DNA of 64,000 bases from Methylobacterium nonmethylotrophicum (GCF_004745635.1 NZ_SRLB01000007.1:62001-126000), one strand, 5' to 3'; counted from the stretch's first letter, positions 19,087 through 28,197 are shown. Numbers and translations: made by a program. The notes: generated from the sequence alone by a model not told the origin.

Positions 19087-20241
19087 ATGACCGATGCCAT
19101 CACGCCGTTCCCGATCCGAATTGAGGATGAGACCCTCGCGGACCTTGCCCAACGTCTCGCCCGAGTCCGCTGGCCCGATACGGGTACCGTCACGGACGGG
19201 AGCCAGGGTCCGCCACTCGGCGCTGTGCGTACGCTCGTCGACCGTTGGCGCAGCGGCTACGACTGGCGCGCCGCTGAGGCGCTGCTTAACGGCTGGGGCA
19301 GCAGCCGCACCACCGTCGACGGACTTGGCATCCACTTCCTTCACGTGCGCTCGCCAGAACCCGACGCGGTGCCGCTGCTCCTGGCGCACGGCTGGCCGGG
19401 GTCGGTCCTAGAATTCCGAGACGTCATTGGGCCCCTGTCGGATCCCGCAGCCCACGGCGGTGACCCGCGACACGCTTTCCACCTCGTGATCCCGTCGATG
19501 CCGGGCTTCGGCTTCTCCGACCAGCCGAACGCTCCGGGCTGGGGCGTCGTGCGCGTCGCACGGGCCTGGGGCGAACTGATGCAACGGCTCGGCTACGGGG
19601 AAGGCTGGATGGCGCAGGGCGGCGATTGGGGGGCGGCCGTCGTGACGGCTCTCGCGCACATGCGCGCCCCGGGACTCGCAGGCATCCACCTGAACATGGT
19701 CATGTTCCGTCCCGCCGACGAGGAAATCGCGGAGGCGACGGCGGAAGAGCGGGCGATGCTCGCCGATGCAGGGCGCTACTGGAGCGAGCATTCCGGATAC
19801 ATGCAGCTGCAGAATACGCGGCCGCAGTCGGTCGCTTTCGCGCTGGCGGACTCGCCGGTAGGCCTCGCTGCCTGGATCTATGCGCTATTTCGCGACGTGA
19901 CCGACAGCGATGGTGAGCCGGAGCGAGTGATCCCGCTCGACCACATGATCGATGACATCATGCTCTATTGGCTTCCCAATGCCGGTGCGAGTGCTGCCAG
20001 GTTCTATTGGGAGAACGCCCAGGACCGAGCGGAAGGGATGTCTAACGCGCCGATCCCGATACCGGCCGGCATCAGCATGTTTCCCGGCGAAGCAGTGCGC
20101 CTGTCACGACGTTGGGCCGAGCGGCGATTTGCGGACCTGCGCTTTTTCAACGAGCCGACCAAGGGTGGCCACTTCGCCGCGATGGAAAACCCGGCCGCGT
20201 TCGTCGACGACATAAGGGAAACCTTCGGCCTCATCCGGTAA
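19087..20241 (+). CDS. Epoxide hydrolase (alpha/beta fold with EHN N-terminal domain)
   Basis: A 384-residue enzyme with the epoxide-hydrolase N-terminal domain (ITPFPIRIEDETLADLAQRLARVRWPD) followed by an alpha/beta-hydrolase core. The oxyanion HGWPGS motif precedes the nucleophile Asp180 in QGGDWGAAV; the catalytic His is in KGGHFAAMENP near the C-terminus. It opens epoxides to diols via an ester intermediate. ATG 19087 fits the family N-terminus; an in-frame ATG at 19024 with its own AGGGGATA site would add 21 residues. It is probably controlled by the divergent LysR gene. Confidence 0.92.
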   Translation: MTDAITPFPIRIEDETLADLAQRLARVRWPDTGTVTDGSQGPPLGAVRTLVDRWRSGYDWRAAEALLNGWGSSRTTVDGLGIHFLHVRSPEPDAVPLLLAHGWPGSVLEFRDVIGPLSDPAAHGGDPRHAFHLVIPSMPGFGFSDQPNAPGWGVVRVARAWGELMQRLGYGEGWMAQGGDWGAAVVTALAHMRAPGLAGIHLNMVMFRPADEEIAEATAEERAMLADAGRYWSEHSGYMQLQNTRPQSVAFALADSPVGLAAWIYALFRDVTDSDGEPERVIPLDHMIDDIMLYWLPNAGASAARFYWENAQDRAEGMSNAPIPIPAGISMFPGEAVRLSRRWAERRFADLRFFNEPTKGGHFAAMENPAAFVDDIRETFGLIR

Positions 20242-20278
20242 GCGCGTCTCCCCAAGCAGGCGGATCCGGCGCCGTCGA

Positions 20279-20390
20279 TTGAGGGTCCGCTTCCCACCCC
20301 ATGCAGTTGCTGGGTGGTGGCGGATCGCACGTTCGCGTGGGATCAGCAGTTCGCACGCCGCCTCGTCGGCTGTGCGCCAATTTTGAAGCC
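20279..20390 (+). repeat. Mosaic intergenic repeat, copy B1
   Basis: Sequence blocks in order: GAGGGTCCGCTTCCCACCCC, ATGCAGTTGCTGGGTGGTGG, CGGATCGCACGTTCGCGTGG, GATCAGCAGTTCGC, then CCGCCTCGTCGGCTGTGCGCC. Copies B2 (32717) and B3 (56671) share these blocks in the same order with small substitutions. The part around GGGATCAGCAGTTCGC...CCGCCTCGTCGG aligns with the core of copies A1/A2, so A and B are variants of one family. It lies just downstream of the epoxide hydrolase and before the integrase. Confidence 0.85.
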
Positions 20391-20445
20391 TGAAAGCAAA
20401 CCTCCTTCCTGAAACGCCGCGGTCAAGTCGACCGCGGCGTCCAAC

Positions 20446-21075
20446 TCATATCTCGGTCTGCTCAGACAGGATCAGCGCGTCATCGACTTCGATGCCGAGG
20501 TAGCGCACCGTGCTCTCCAGCTTGGTATGGCCAAGCAGCAGTTGGCAGGCACGGATGTTGCCAGTACGTTTGTAGACCAGTGCGACCTTCGTTCGCCGTA
20601 GGCTGTGCGTGCCGTAGGCTGCGGGGTCCAGGCCGATCAAAGCGACCCAGTGGTCAACAAGCCGACCGTAGTGTCGCGTGGTGAGGTGCTGACCACGCCG
20701 AGAGCGGCTCGGGAACAGCCAGTCGCCCGCTCGTAGGCTGCGCGAAGCCAGCCAATCCGCAAGAGCCTCGCGGGTTGGCTCGGTGATCTCGAATGGCACT
20801 GGCCTTCCGGTCTTCTGCTGGCACACAGTCGCGCGGAGGCGGACTGCATCGCCGAGGTGAACGTCGCTTACGCGTAGGCGGACAAGATCGCACCCACGCA
20901 GCTTGCTATCGACGGCAAGGTTGAAGAGGGCGAGGTCTCGCGTACGGTTGGCGAGCTGTAGGCGTGTTCGCAAGGCCCAGATGTGCTTGGGCTTCAGGGG
21001 TGGTTTCGGTCCGACAATACGGCCACGGTTCCAAGGAACACGCGTGGTAGACGGAATGGTTGAGGTTTCCTGCAT
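20446..21075 (-). CDS. Tyrosine-type recombinase/integrase (short, catalytic domain)
   Basis: A 209-residue phage-integrase-family protein. The catalytic residues are visible: Arg in KLRGCDLVRLR, His/Arg in THSLRRTK, His in LLGHTKLE and the nucleophile Tyr in TVRYLGIE. It consists of the catalytic domain with little N-terminal core-binding domain, a compact form common in alphaproteobacteria. The start at 21075 is chosen because a CCAGGAGCTC ribosome site lies just upstream; the longer frame to 21399 has no family support. No tRNA or obvious att repeats were seen beside it. It marks the left side of an accessory region, but no other phage gene is present. Confidence 0.88.
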   Translation of the reverse strand: MQETSTIPSTTRVPWNRGRIVGPKPPLKPKHIWALRTRLQLANRTRDLALFNLAVDSKLRGCDLVRLRVSDVHLGDAVRLRATVCQQKTGRPVPFEITEPTREALADWLASRSLRAGDWLFPSRSRRGQHLTTRHYGRLVDHWVALIGLDPAAYGTHSLRRTKVALVYKRTGNIRACQLLLGHTKLESTVRYLGIEVDDALILSEQTEI

Positions 21076-21795
21076 GACGAGCTCCTGGATTGAGGAGCAA
21101 GTCAGGAGACATCTGCCGATGCCGCTGAGCCTAATGCTGATGGCGGTTTGGTTCTGCAAATGCCGAGAAGAGAGTCGCGGAAGCTGGTCCAGCACCTCAG
21201 ACCCGATAGTGCATCGATGAAGGCGGGTGCACTCTTGCCGCCTTTGACCGACTGCCCAGGTCCCCTCCCCTTCCGCTCCGCGGGTACGCCCGCAACCATG
21301 TGCAGGTACGTGACCATGCGTCAGTGGACCAGAACTATGCCTCCAACGGACATGCAGACGGTTGCCAACTGAAATCTTGACAGTGACCTCAGCCGGCATG
21401 CCGCCTGTTCAGTATGCGCCATCAGGCGACATCGGGTTGGTCGGTGCTGAGCCGCTGCTCTCAAACCCATGCGGACTTTGGAGCAGGCCGGCCCAGCAAT
21501 TAACTCGGTAAGAGGATAATCTAAAAGCGGCGGCCATAATTTCACCGTATATGGCCAACCGAGTCTACCATTCCGGTTAGGTATCCCAGATGACAAGTAT
21601 CTATAAAATTGCTATTACTAAATATTTATTATTACTTGCGAAATAAATATAAATTACACTCAAATACCGCCAATAAGTATATTTAGACTGAAATGAGTCA
21701 TTTTTATAGGATATTGATGTATTAAATAAAATATATATGCAATCAAATAAGAAATAATACCATTTGAAATACGTAAATCATATTATTCAATACGC
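21076..21795 (+). other. Intergenic region (about 720 bases) with a sharply AT-rich island at 21590-21795
   Basis: The left half (21076-21540) is of normal composition and must hold the promoter of the minus-strand integrase. From about 21590 to 21795 composition collapses: I count 37 G or C in the 180 bases 21601-21780, against roughly 70 percent in flanking genes. There is no supported gene in it. It ends at the stop codon of dipZ. It may be imported DNA, a remnant of an element, or a silencer-binding or small-RNA region. Confidence 0.7.
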
Positions 21796-23535
21796 TCAAC
21801 CAAAAGTAAATGCATAGACGCGAGCGCCAGGACGATGAAAGCGAATCACGAAGGTGCGCTCGCGGACGTCGCCGGATTGGCGAACGAGCTGGTACAAACG
21901 CGTCGCCGAGATGACGCCGCCGCCGTCTGATCCGATGTCGGCGCCGTGATCCGCGCCGGGTGGTTCGGCGTCGAGAGACACGTCGAAAGGCACCGGGAGC
22001 CCGTCAGGTCCGGGCCCGACGACGAGGTGGAGGTCGCGCGCCCGGAAGCGGTACGTCGTGCTCCCGCCCGGTGCATCGAGCCTGGCGTATTCGGGGTCGA
22101 TGGTCCAGTGTCCGGACAGCGACCACTCGTTCAACCGCGGTCTACCGGGGGTGTAGAGGCGTGGCCAGGGCGACACGCCTTCCGGCGACGCGAAATGCGT
22201 GGCCTTGTCCGAGCCGAGATAGGTCTCGGTGGACGCGAGATGAGCGAGGTCGGGAGCGGCCTCGATACCGGCCGCTCGCGTTGGCGTCGGTCCGCCGCCG
22301 GAGGCACGACCGCCGGCAGATTCGGCCAGGAGGGCCTGGACGGCAGCTTCCGACTGCGCGGTACCTTCCTCGCCGAACTGGTGATGACGGATGCGTCCCT
22401 GCGCATCGACGATGTACAAAGCCGGCCAGTACGAGTTGCGCAGGGCGCGCCAGAGCCGGAACTCGTTGTCGATTGCTACCGGATACGGCAGGGCGAAGTG
22501 CCGGATCGCCGCCGCGACATTCCCGACGTCGTGCTCGAAGGCGAATTCGGGTGCGTGGATGCCAATCACGGCCAACCCCTGCGCCCGGTAGCGCTCGGCC
22601 CATGCCCGCAGAGTGGGAAGCGTGCGGATGCAGTTGATGCAGGAATAGGTCCAGACATGGACCAGCACGACCCGACCCCGCAGGTCCTCGACCGTCTGCG
22701 GCTCGCCGTTGAGCCAGTGCGTAGCGCCCGCGAGGCTCGGCAGCTGACCCTCGACCGGGAGATCGCTGGCAGTCAGGGCGCGGGTCGGAGCGGCCCGAGC
22801 GGGATCGATGCGCAGCTCCGTCAGGATCGCGTTCTCCACGGCGGTCGTCGCTGCCGCAGGATAGCGCGCTAGCAGGTCCGCGTCGGCCCCGAGGGCGACC
22901 GCGGCAAGCACCACGATCATCGCGGCCCCGGCGATCTGGCGCAGGCGCTCGCCTAGCCCCAGATGCGGGCGGATCAAGGTGACCACCGCGCCGCCCAGGC
23001 GGACGGCCGCGGCGAGGGCTGTCGCGGCCCCCAAGGCATAGGCGACCAGCAGCGCGGTCGTGTGCCAGCCCGGCCCGTTCAGGACGGCCCCGGTGAGGAC
23101 GAGGCCGAGGATCGGTCCGGCGCAGGGCGTCCACAGCAGGCCTGTGGCGGCGCCGAGCCCGAGCGAGCCTAAGGCCCCGTTCGGCAGGCGGGCACCCGGC
23201 TTGGCCGCGCGCCGCGACAGGATCCCGCCGAGGCGCACCAGGGGTCGGTGCAGCCACGCCGAGGCGCGGGGCGACAGGAGCGTGAGCGCGAAGACGGCGA
23301 GCGCACCCAACGCTAGGACGCGGCCGGCCGTGCCAAGCAACACCACGACACCACCCCCGAGGGTGGCTAGTCCGGCAGCCGCGACGAAGGCCGCGCCGAG
23401 GCCGACTAGGAACGGCAGCGTGCCTGTCAGGAAGGGCTGGTCGACCCGCGCGAGCACGAAGGGCAGCACCGGCACGAGGCACGGGCTGAAAAGGGTCAGC
23501 ACGCCCGCTAGATAGGCAGCGAAGGCGAGAATCAC
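21796..23535 (-). CDS. dipZ: DipZ-type protein: CcdA membrane domain plus thioredoxin-like and C-terminal carbohydrate-binding-like domains
   Basis: A 579-residue fusion. Residues about 1-240 are a CcdA/DsbD-type membrane domain with six or more hydrophobic segments and the essential Cys in LTLFSPCLVPVLPF near the N-terminus. A TlpA/thioredoxin domain follows, with the redox pair CINC in VHVWTYSCINCIRTLP. The last about 150 residues form the DipZ-specific beta-rich domain. It moves electrons from cytoplasmic thioredoxin to periplasmic thiols. The start is taken as GTG 23535, where an AAGGAG site fits and the CcdA domain begins; an upstream frame extension to 23757 is Arg/Gly-rich and rejected. 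It is divergent from the two-component pair at 23747. Confidence 0.9.
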   Translation of the reverse strand: MILAFAAYLAGVLTLFSPCLVPVLPFVLARVDQPFLTGTLPFLVGLGAAFVAAAGLATLGGGVVVLLGTAGRVLALGALAVFALTLLSPRASAWLHRPLVRLGGILSRRAAKPGARLPNGALGSLGLGAATGLLWTPCAGPILGLVLTGAVLNGPGWHTTALLVAYALGAATALAAAVRLGGAVVTLIRPHLGLGERLRQIAGAAMIVVLAAVALGADADLLARYPAAATTAVENAILTELRIDPARAAPTRALTASDLPVEGQLPSLAGATHWLNGEPQTVEDLRGRVVLVHVWTYSCINCIRTLPTLRAWAERYRAQGLAVIGIHAPEFAFEHDVGNVAAAIRHFALPYPVAIDNEFRLWRALRNSYWPALYIVDAQGRIRHHQFGEEGTAQSEAAVQALLAESAGGRASGGGPTPTRAAGIEAAPDLAHLASTETYLGSDKATHFASPEGVSPWPRLYTPGRPRLNEWSLSGHWTIDPEYARLDAPGGSTTYRFRARDLHLVVGPGPDGLPVPFDVSLDAEPPGADHGADIGSDGGGVISATRLYQLVRQSGDVRERTFVIRFHRPGARVYAFTFG

Positions 23536-23746
23536 AGGCGAGCTCCTTCTTCGTTCCGAGCATCCTTCCTCATCAGCCCCGCATGTCCTGCCTGTGTGCG
23601 GCGCCCCCGTTCCTTGTATTGCTCTGTAGCGGCCGCGCGATCCCGCCCGTGGATGTTGGCTGGGCCGGCTACATTGCGTTACTGGAACAGGCTCGCCGGA
23701 GGGGCCCCGCCTCGCTATCCCTAGCGCGAAACGGGGGACGGGAACC

Positions 23747-24523
23747 GTGGAGCACATCGATCACGTGCTGGTCGTCGACGACGATCGCGAGATCCGCGAG
23801 ATGGTCTCGGGCTATCTCAGGAAGAACGGCCTGCGGGTGAGTCTGGCCGCCGACGGCCGTCAGATGCGGTCCTTCCTCGAGGCGGACCGGGTCGACCTCG
23901 TGGTGCTCGACGTCATGATGCCCGGGGACGACGGCCTCGTCCTGTGCCGGGAGTTGCGAGCGGGCCGGCACAGGACGACGCCGGTGCTGATGCTGACGGC
24001 GCGCAGCGACGAGACCGACCGGATCGTCGGCCTGGAGATGGGCGCGGACGACTACCTGGTGAAGCCGTTCTCGGCCCGCGAGCTGCTCGCCCGGATCAAG
24101 GCGGTCCTGCGGCGGACCCGGATGCTGCCTCCGAACCTCCAGGTGACCGAGGCCGGCCGCCTCGTCGCCTTCGGCGCCTGGCGGCTCGACACGACCGCCC
24201 GCCACCTGCTCGACGAAGCCGGCACAGTCGTGCCCCTGAGCGGCGCCGAGTACCGACTGCTGCGCGTCCTGCTCGACCACCCCCAGCGGGTTCTCTCGCG
24301 CGACCAGCTCCTCAACCTCACGCAGGGCCGCGAGGCCGAGCTGTTCGACCGCTCGATCGACCTCCTGGTCAGCCGCCTGCGCCAGCGCCTGCAGGACGAC
24401 GCCCGCGAGCCGGCCTACATCAAGACAGTGCGCAGCGAGGGCTATGTGCTGGCGATGCCGGTCGTCATCGCGCAGGCTCGCGACGAATGGCCGGTTGCCG
24501 CCGCGCAGGCGCGCGACGGATGA
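23747..24523 (+). CDS. OmpR-family response regulator
   Basis: A 258-residue regulator with a GTG start. The receiver has the acidic pair in VLVVDDDREIRE, the phospho-acceptor Asp in VVLDVMMPGDDGL, Thr/Ser in MLTARS and Lys in YLVKPFSARELL. The C-terminal winged helix runs from about residue 135 (VVPLSGAEYRLLRVLLDHPQ to TVRSEGYVLAMPV). It overlaps the sensor kinase start (ATGA at 24520) and is divergent from dipZ, 211 bases away. It may control dipZ in response to envelope redox or stress; this is inferred from arrangement only. Confidence 0.93.
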   Translation: MEHIDHVLVVDDDREIREMVSGYLRKNGLRVSLAADGRQMRSFLEADRVDLVVLDVMMPGDDGLVLCRELRAGRHRTTPVLMLTARSDETDRIVGLEMGADDYLVKPFSARELLARIKAVLRRTRMLPPNLQVTEAGRLVAFGAWRLDTTARHLLDEAGTVVPLSGAEYRLLRVLLDHPQRVLSRDQLLNLTQGREAELFDRSIDLLVSRLRQRLQDDAREPAYIKTVRSEGYVLAMPVVIAQARDEWPVAAAQARDG

Positions 24524-25812
24524 GGCCGCGCCTGCCGGGCGGCTTGGGCAGCCGCCTCTTCCTGATCCTGCTCGCCGGGCTCCTGTGCGGGCAGGGGCTG
24601 GCCTTCGCGATCATGCTCCTGGAACGGGACCAGTCGGCGCGGGCGGTCATGCTGACGACGCTCCAGCGCGACGTCGCCGTTGCGGTCGCCCTGCTGGATC
24701 GTCTTCCGGCCGAGGAGAGGGCCGGGTGGTTGCCGCTGCTCGACCGGCCGACCTATCGCTACGAGCTCGGTCCCGGCGCGGCCGGAACGCTTGGCCTCCC
24801 GTCCCGGGCGCGGATGATCGCGGACGAGATCCGCATTGCCCTGGCGCCACGCTTCCCCGTTCGGTTCGACACGGTGCCGGCGCCGACCGAGCGACTGCAG
24901 GGGCACACCGTGCTCGCCGACGGCGCGGAACTCACCATCGACGTGCGGCCGGCGATGCGGCCGGCCGCGTCGTGGCTGCCGGTGGCCCTGGGCGTGCAGC
25001 TCCTCGCGCTGGCGGCCTGCGTCGGGCTCGCCGTCCGGCTGGCGGTGCGCCCGCTAACCCGGTTCGCCGAGGCTGCCGACCGGCTGGAGCCCGGCCGGCC
25101 CGCGACCCGCTTCACGGAGGCCGGGCCGGACGAGGTCGCGCGCGCAGGACGAGCCTTCAACGCGCTGCAGGCTCGCATCGCTCGCCACCTCGACGAGCGC
25201 GTGCGCATCCTGGCGGCGATCTCCCACGACCTCCAGACCCCGATCACCCGGATGCGGCTGCGGGTCGAGACGGGCGCCGAGGGGCCCGACCAGGATCGGC
25301 TGCTGGCTGATCTCGACGAGGTCGAGGCACTGGTGCGCGAGGGCATCGCCTATGCCCGCAGCGTGCACGGCGACGTCGAGCCGACGGCCCGCCTCGACCT
25401 GCGCGCCTTCATCGAGAGCCTCGTCTTCGATTACCAGGACGCCGGTCGGGACGTGACCCTCACCGCCCTGGTCGACGCCACGGTGGCGACGCGCCCCTAG
25501 GCCCTGCGTCGCATCCTCACGAACCTGATCGACAATGCCCTGCGCTACGCCGGCCGAGCCGAGATCGACGTGCGGGCGAGGGAGGGCCGGCTCGCCATCG
25601 CGGTGCTGGACCGGGGGCCCGGCATCCCGGCGGACAAGCTTGAGGCGGTGCTGCTGCCCTTCGTGAGACTGGAGGAGTCGCGCAGCCGCGACACCGGCGG
25701 CACCGGGCTAGGCCTCGCCATCGCCGACCAACTCGCCGCCGCGCTCGGCGGCAAGCTCACCTTAGGCAACCGCGCGGGCGGCGGTCTCGAAGCCATCGTG
25801 ACGCTCGCCTGA
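24520..25812 (+). pseudogene. Sensor histidine kinase interrupted by an in-frame amber codon (TAG at 25498-25500)
   Basis: The frame from ATG 24520 encodes a cytoplasmic tail, a membrane anchor (about 8-28), a periplasmic region, a second membrane segment (about 150-170), HAMP, and the DHp helix with phospho-acceptor His236 in ISHDLQTP. It stops at codon 327 (TAG). The same frame continues without other stops to 25812 and encodes the whole ATPase domain: NLIDNALRYA (N box), DRGPGIP (G1) and GTGLGLAIA (G2). The restored protein would be 430 residues. A single base change (for example CAG to TAG) explains the break. Reinitiation at the GTG near 25570 would lack the N box, so two working halves are unlikely. 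It could be a true mutation, a sequencing error, or a suppressed stop. Confidence 0.85.
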
Positions 25813-25828
25813 ACGCGCCTCGCGCAGG

Positions 25829-27421
25829 TCATTCGGCGGGATCGTCGAGGCCGACGCGCCGCGTGATCCGCAAGGCCCCGAGGAACGCCTCGTCGTGGCT
25901 GACGACCAGGAGCGCGCCGTCGTAGCCGGCAAGCCCCGCCTCCAGCGCCTCGACCGCTTCCAGGTCGAGGTGGTTGGTCGGCTCGTCGAGGATCAGGAGC
26001 TGGGGTGGCGCCGCATCGCCAAGCACGCAGGCTAGCGCCGCCCGGACCTGCTGGCCGCCGCTCAGAGCCGAGACGGTCCGGTCGGCGGCAGCGGCGCGGA
26101 ACTGGAACCGCGCCAAGGCCGCCCGGCACCCGTTCGCGTCCTCTCCCGGATTGAGGCGCGCGAAGTTCTCCGCCACAGTCCGGTCGCGGTCGAGCAGGCC
26201 GAGGCGCTGGTCGAGCAGGGCGGCGCGCACGCCGACTGATACCCGTCCCGACCACGGGCTGAGGCGGCCCGCGACAATGGCGAGCAGGGTCGACTTGCCC
26301 GATCCGTTGCATCCGCCCAAAGCGACGCGCTCAGGTCCCGTGATCGCCAAAGACAGGCCGGTCAGGACAGGCTGCCCCGGCCGGTAGCCGGCCGTCACGT
26401 CCTCGATCGCGAGGACCTGACGGTCGGCGTGAAGGCCGCTCGGCGGGACTGCGAGGACGGCCGGCTTCACCGACGCGATCCGGTTGCGCGTCCGCGCCAG
26501 GTCGGACTCTGCGAAGGCTCGCTGCCGCTCGGCCAGGCGCGCGCTCCCGCCGGCCGTCCGTTCGGCGTTGTCCCGGCGTGCCCCGGCGAGGAGGCGGGGA
26601 AGGTCGCCCCGCGCGGCGCGGCGGCTTCCGGCCGCGTCGCGGCGCTGCTGGCGCTCGATAGTCTCCTGTGCGCGACGAGCGGAGTCTGCCGCCCGCTTCT
26701 CGGCCAGCGCAAGGTCGTTCTCGGCCGCGGCTAGGCGCGCTGCCTTCGCCTGGCGATAGGCCTCGAAGCCGCCCGCATAGCGCTGGGCCCCCGTTGGTTC
26801 GAGGTCCACGATGGCATCCATCGCGTCCAGCAGGCATCGGTCGTGGCTGACCACAACCGCGCCGCCGCGCCAGCCCCGCAGCACTGCGTGGACTGCCCGC
26901 CGCCCGTCGCGATCGAGGTCGTTGGTCGGTTCGTCGAGAAGCAGGAAGTCCGGTCGCGCGAAGATCGCCGCTGCGAGCGCCGCCCGGGCGCGCTGCCCAC
27001 CGGACAGGCGGGACAGCGTCGTCCCAGGGCTTACCGGCACACCCATCCGGGCTAGCGCCTCGGTCACCCGCTCCTCGAGTGTCCAGTCGGCCGCGGCGAG
27101 CTCGTCGGCTGCGGCTGCCCCCGCCTCGGCGCGGCGCAGCAGCGCCAAGCCCGCCGTCGCCCCGAACAGATCGGCGACGGTCTCGTCCGGATTGAGGCAC
27201 GCGAATTGGCGGAGAAGCGCGACGGTCCCGCCGCGGACGATCCGGCCGGAGGTAGGCTGCAGCCGCTCCGCCAGGAGGCCGAGCAGCGTGCTCTTGCCGG
27301 CCCCGTTGCGGCCGACGACGCCCGTCCGCTCCTGCGCGAAGCTGGCGGAGAGATCCGAGAGGACGATGCGCCCGTCAGGCGCGGACCAAGTGACGTTCAG
27401 GAGGGAGAGCTGAGCGGGCAT
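25829..27421 (-). CDS. ABC-F family ATP-binding protein
   Basis: A 530-residue soluble protein with two ABC domains and no membrane segments. Walker A motifs are GRNGAGKST (domain 1) and GGCNGSGKST (domain 2); signatures are LSGGQRARAALA and LSGGQQVRAALA; both Walker B sites read LLLDEPTNDLD and LILDEPTNHLD. The two domains are joined by a charged helical linker rich in Arg/Ala/Glu, as in ribosome-associated ABC-F proteins. ATG 27421 gives the usual start (MPAQLSLLNV). It is divergent from the TetR gene at 27578. Members protect ribosomes from antibiotics or stalled states; which role applies here is unknown. Confidence 0.92.
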   Translation of the reverse strand: MPAQLSLLNVTWSAPDGRIVLSDLSASFAQERTGVVGRNGAGKSTLLGLLAERLQPTSGRIVRGGTVALLRQFACLNPDETVADLFGATAGLALLRRAEAGAAAADELAAADWTLEERVTEALARMGVPVSPGTTLSRLSGGQRARAALAAAIFARPDFLLLDEPTNDLDRDGRRAVHAVLRGWRGGAVVVSHDRCLLDAMDAIVDLEPTGAQRYAGGFEAYRQAKAARLAAAENDLALAEKRAADSARRAQETIERQQRRDAAGSRRAARGDLPRLLAGARRDNAERTAGGSARLAERQRAFAESDLARTRNRIASVKPAVLAVPPSGLHADRQVLAIEDVTAGYRPGQPVLTGLSLAITGPERVALGGCNGSGKSTLLAIVAGRLSPWSGRVSVGVRAALLDQRLGLLDRDRTVAENFARLNPGEDANGCRAALARFQFRAAAADRTVSALSGGQQVRAALACVLGDAAPPQLLILDEPTNHLDLEAVEALEAGLAGYDGALLVVSHDEAFLGALRITRRVGLDDPAE

Positions 27422-27544
27422 GCGGTGAGACGGTCCTGGCGGCAAGGCGGGAGGGCATTGCAGTCAGGATCTGTCTCATCGGCGTCGCGGCTCCGGCTGT
27501 CGGTCCCTGGTCGGACCGACGAGAGATATGCGCGATTGATATTG

Positions 27545-27556
27545 ACCGTTCATTCA
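27545..27556 (+). promoter_or_regulatory. Candidate TetR operator half in the tetR promoter region
   Basis: The motif CGTTCATTC at 27547-27555 lies just upstream of the tetR start. The same core (CGTTCAGTC) occurs in inverted orientation at 28171-28179 before the SDR gene. Seven or eight matching bases in two linked promoters is suggestive but not proof. Confidence 0.3.
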
Positions 27557-27577
27557 AAAATGCGATATGGGTCCAGC

Positions 27578-28144
27578 ATGGCAAGGGCGAAGGCATTCGA
27601 TCCAGACATGGCGCTCGACGCGGCGATCGACGTGTTCCGGGAACACGGCTTCGACGGCACATCGGCGGACATGCTCGTCGAGGCAATGGGAATCGGGCGC
27701 CAGAGCCTCTACAACACGTTCGGCGACAAGTGGCGCCTCTACCAGGCGGCGCTCCAGCGGTACAACATCCTGGAGGGGCACGCGCATGTGGCTGCGCTGA
27801 GGACCCCGACAAGGGCCGTCGACGGGCTGCGCGCGATGATGGAGCGGGTCGTCGACGAGGCACGCAAGCCCTGCCTGGGTGTCGGCGCCATCTGCGAGTT
27901 CGGAAATTCCAAGCCGGAAGTCGGAAAGATCAACGCGGCAGCCGACCGGATCCTCCGCGCGGCCATCGGCGCGCGCATTCGCGAGGCACAGGCCGACGGC
28001 GACGTCTCGACGGATCTGCAGCCCGACGAGGTGGTCGACTTTCTCATTGCCGCTTTCGCGGGCATCCGGGTCGCCGCCCGGGGCGGAGCTGATGTGATCA
28101 GGCTGGAGGCCCTGGGCCGCACGGCGTTACGGGCGCTGAGATAG
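27578..28144 (+). CDS. TetR-family transcriptional regulator
   Basis: A 188-residue regulator. The N-terminal HTH reads DPDMALDAAIDVFREHGFDGTSADMLVEAMGIGRQSLYNTFGDKWRLYQ, typical of the YxaF/AcuR-like TetR group, and the C-terminal part is a TetR_C-type ligand domain. Start 27578 (MARAKAFDPD) fits the family; ATG 27560 would add six residues. It lies 53 bases upstream of an SDR gene on the same strand, the usual partner for quinone- or aldehyde-responsive regulators of this group. It probably represses itself and the SDR. Confidence 0.92.
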   Translation: MARAKAFDPDMALDAAIDVFREHGFDGTSADMLVEAMGIGRQSLYNTFGDKWRLYQAALQRYNILEGHAHVAALRTPTRAVDGLRAMMERVVDEARKPCLGVGAICEFGNSKPEVGKINAAADRILRAAIGARIREAQADGDVSTDLQPDEVVDFLIAAFAGIRVAARGGADVIRLEALGRTALRALR

Positions 28145-28167
28145 CGCCCCCTTTTTTTTGTTCCGTT

Positions 28168-28182
28168 ATGGACTGAACGTTC
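28168..28182 (+). promoter_or_regulatory. Candidate TetR operator half before the SDR gene
   Basis: GACTGAACG at 28171-28179 is the inverted counterpart of the motif at 27547-27555. It lies between a T-run (28151-28159, a possible weak terminator after tetR) and the AGAGGAG ribosome site of the SDR gene. Confidence 0.3.
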
Positions 28183-28197
28183 CAGAAAGAGGAGTGA

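Noticed and set aside
20446..21399. Longer integrase reading from 21399
   Set aside because: The extra 108 residues lack family support, and the start at 21075 has a clear ribosome site.
23535..23757. N-terminal extension of DipZ to 23757
   Set aside because: Arg/Gly/Pro-rich and would overlap the divergent regulator start; the GTG at 23535 with AAGGAG fits better.
25570..25812. Separate 80-codon ATPase gene after the amber codon
   Set aside because: It would start downstream of the N box, so it could not bind ATP normally; it is the rest of the interrupted kinase.
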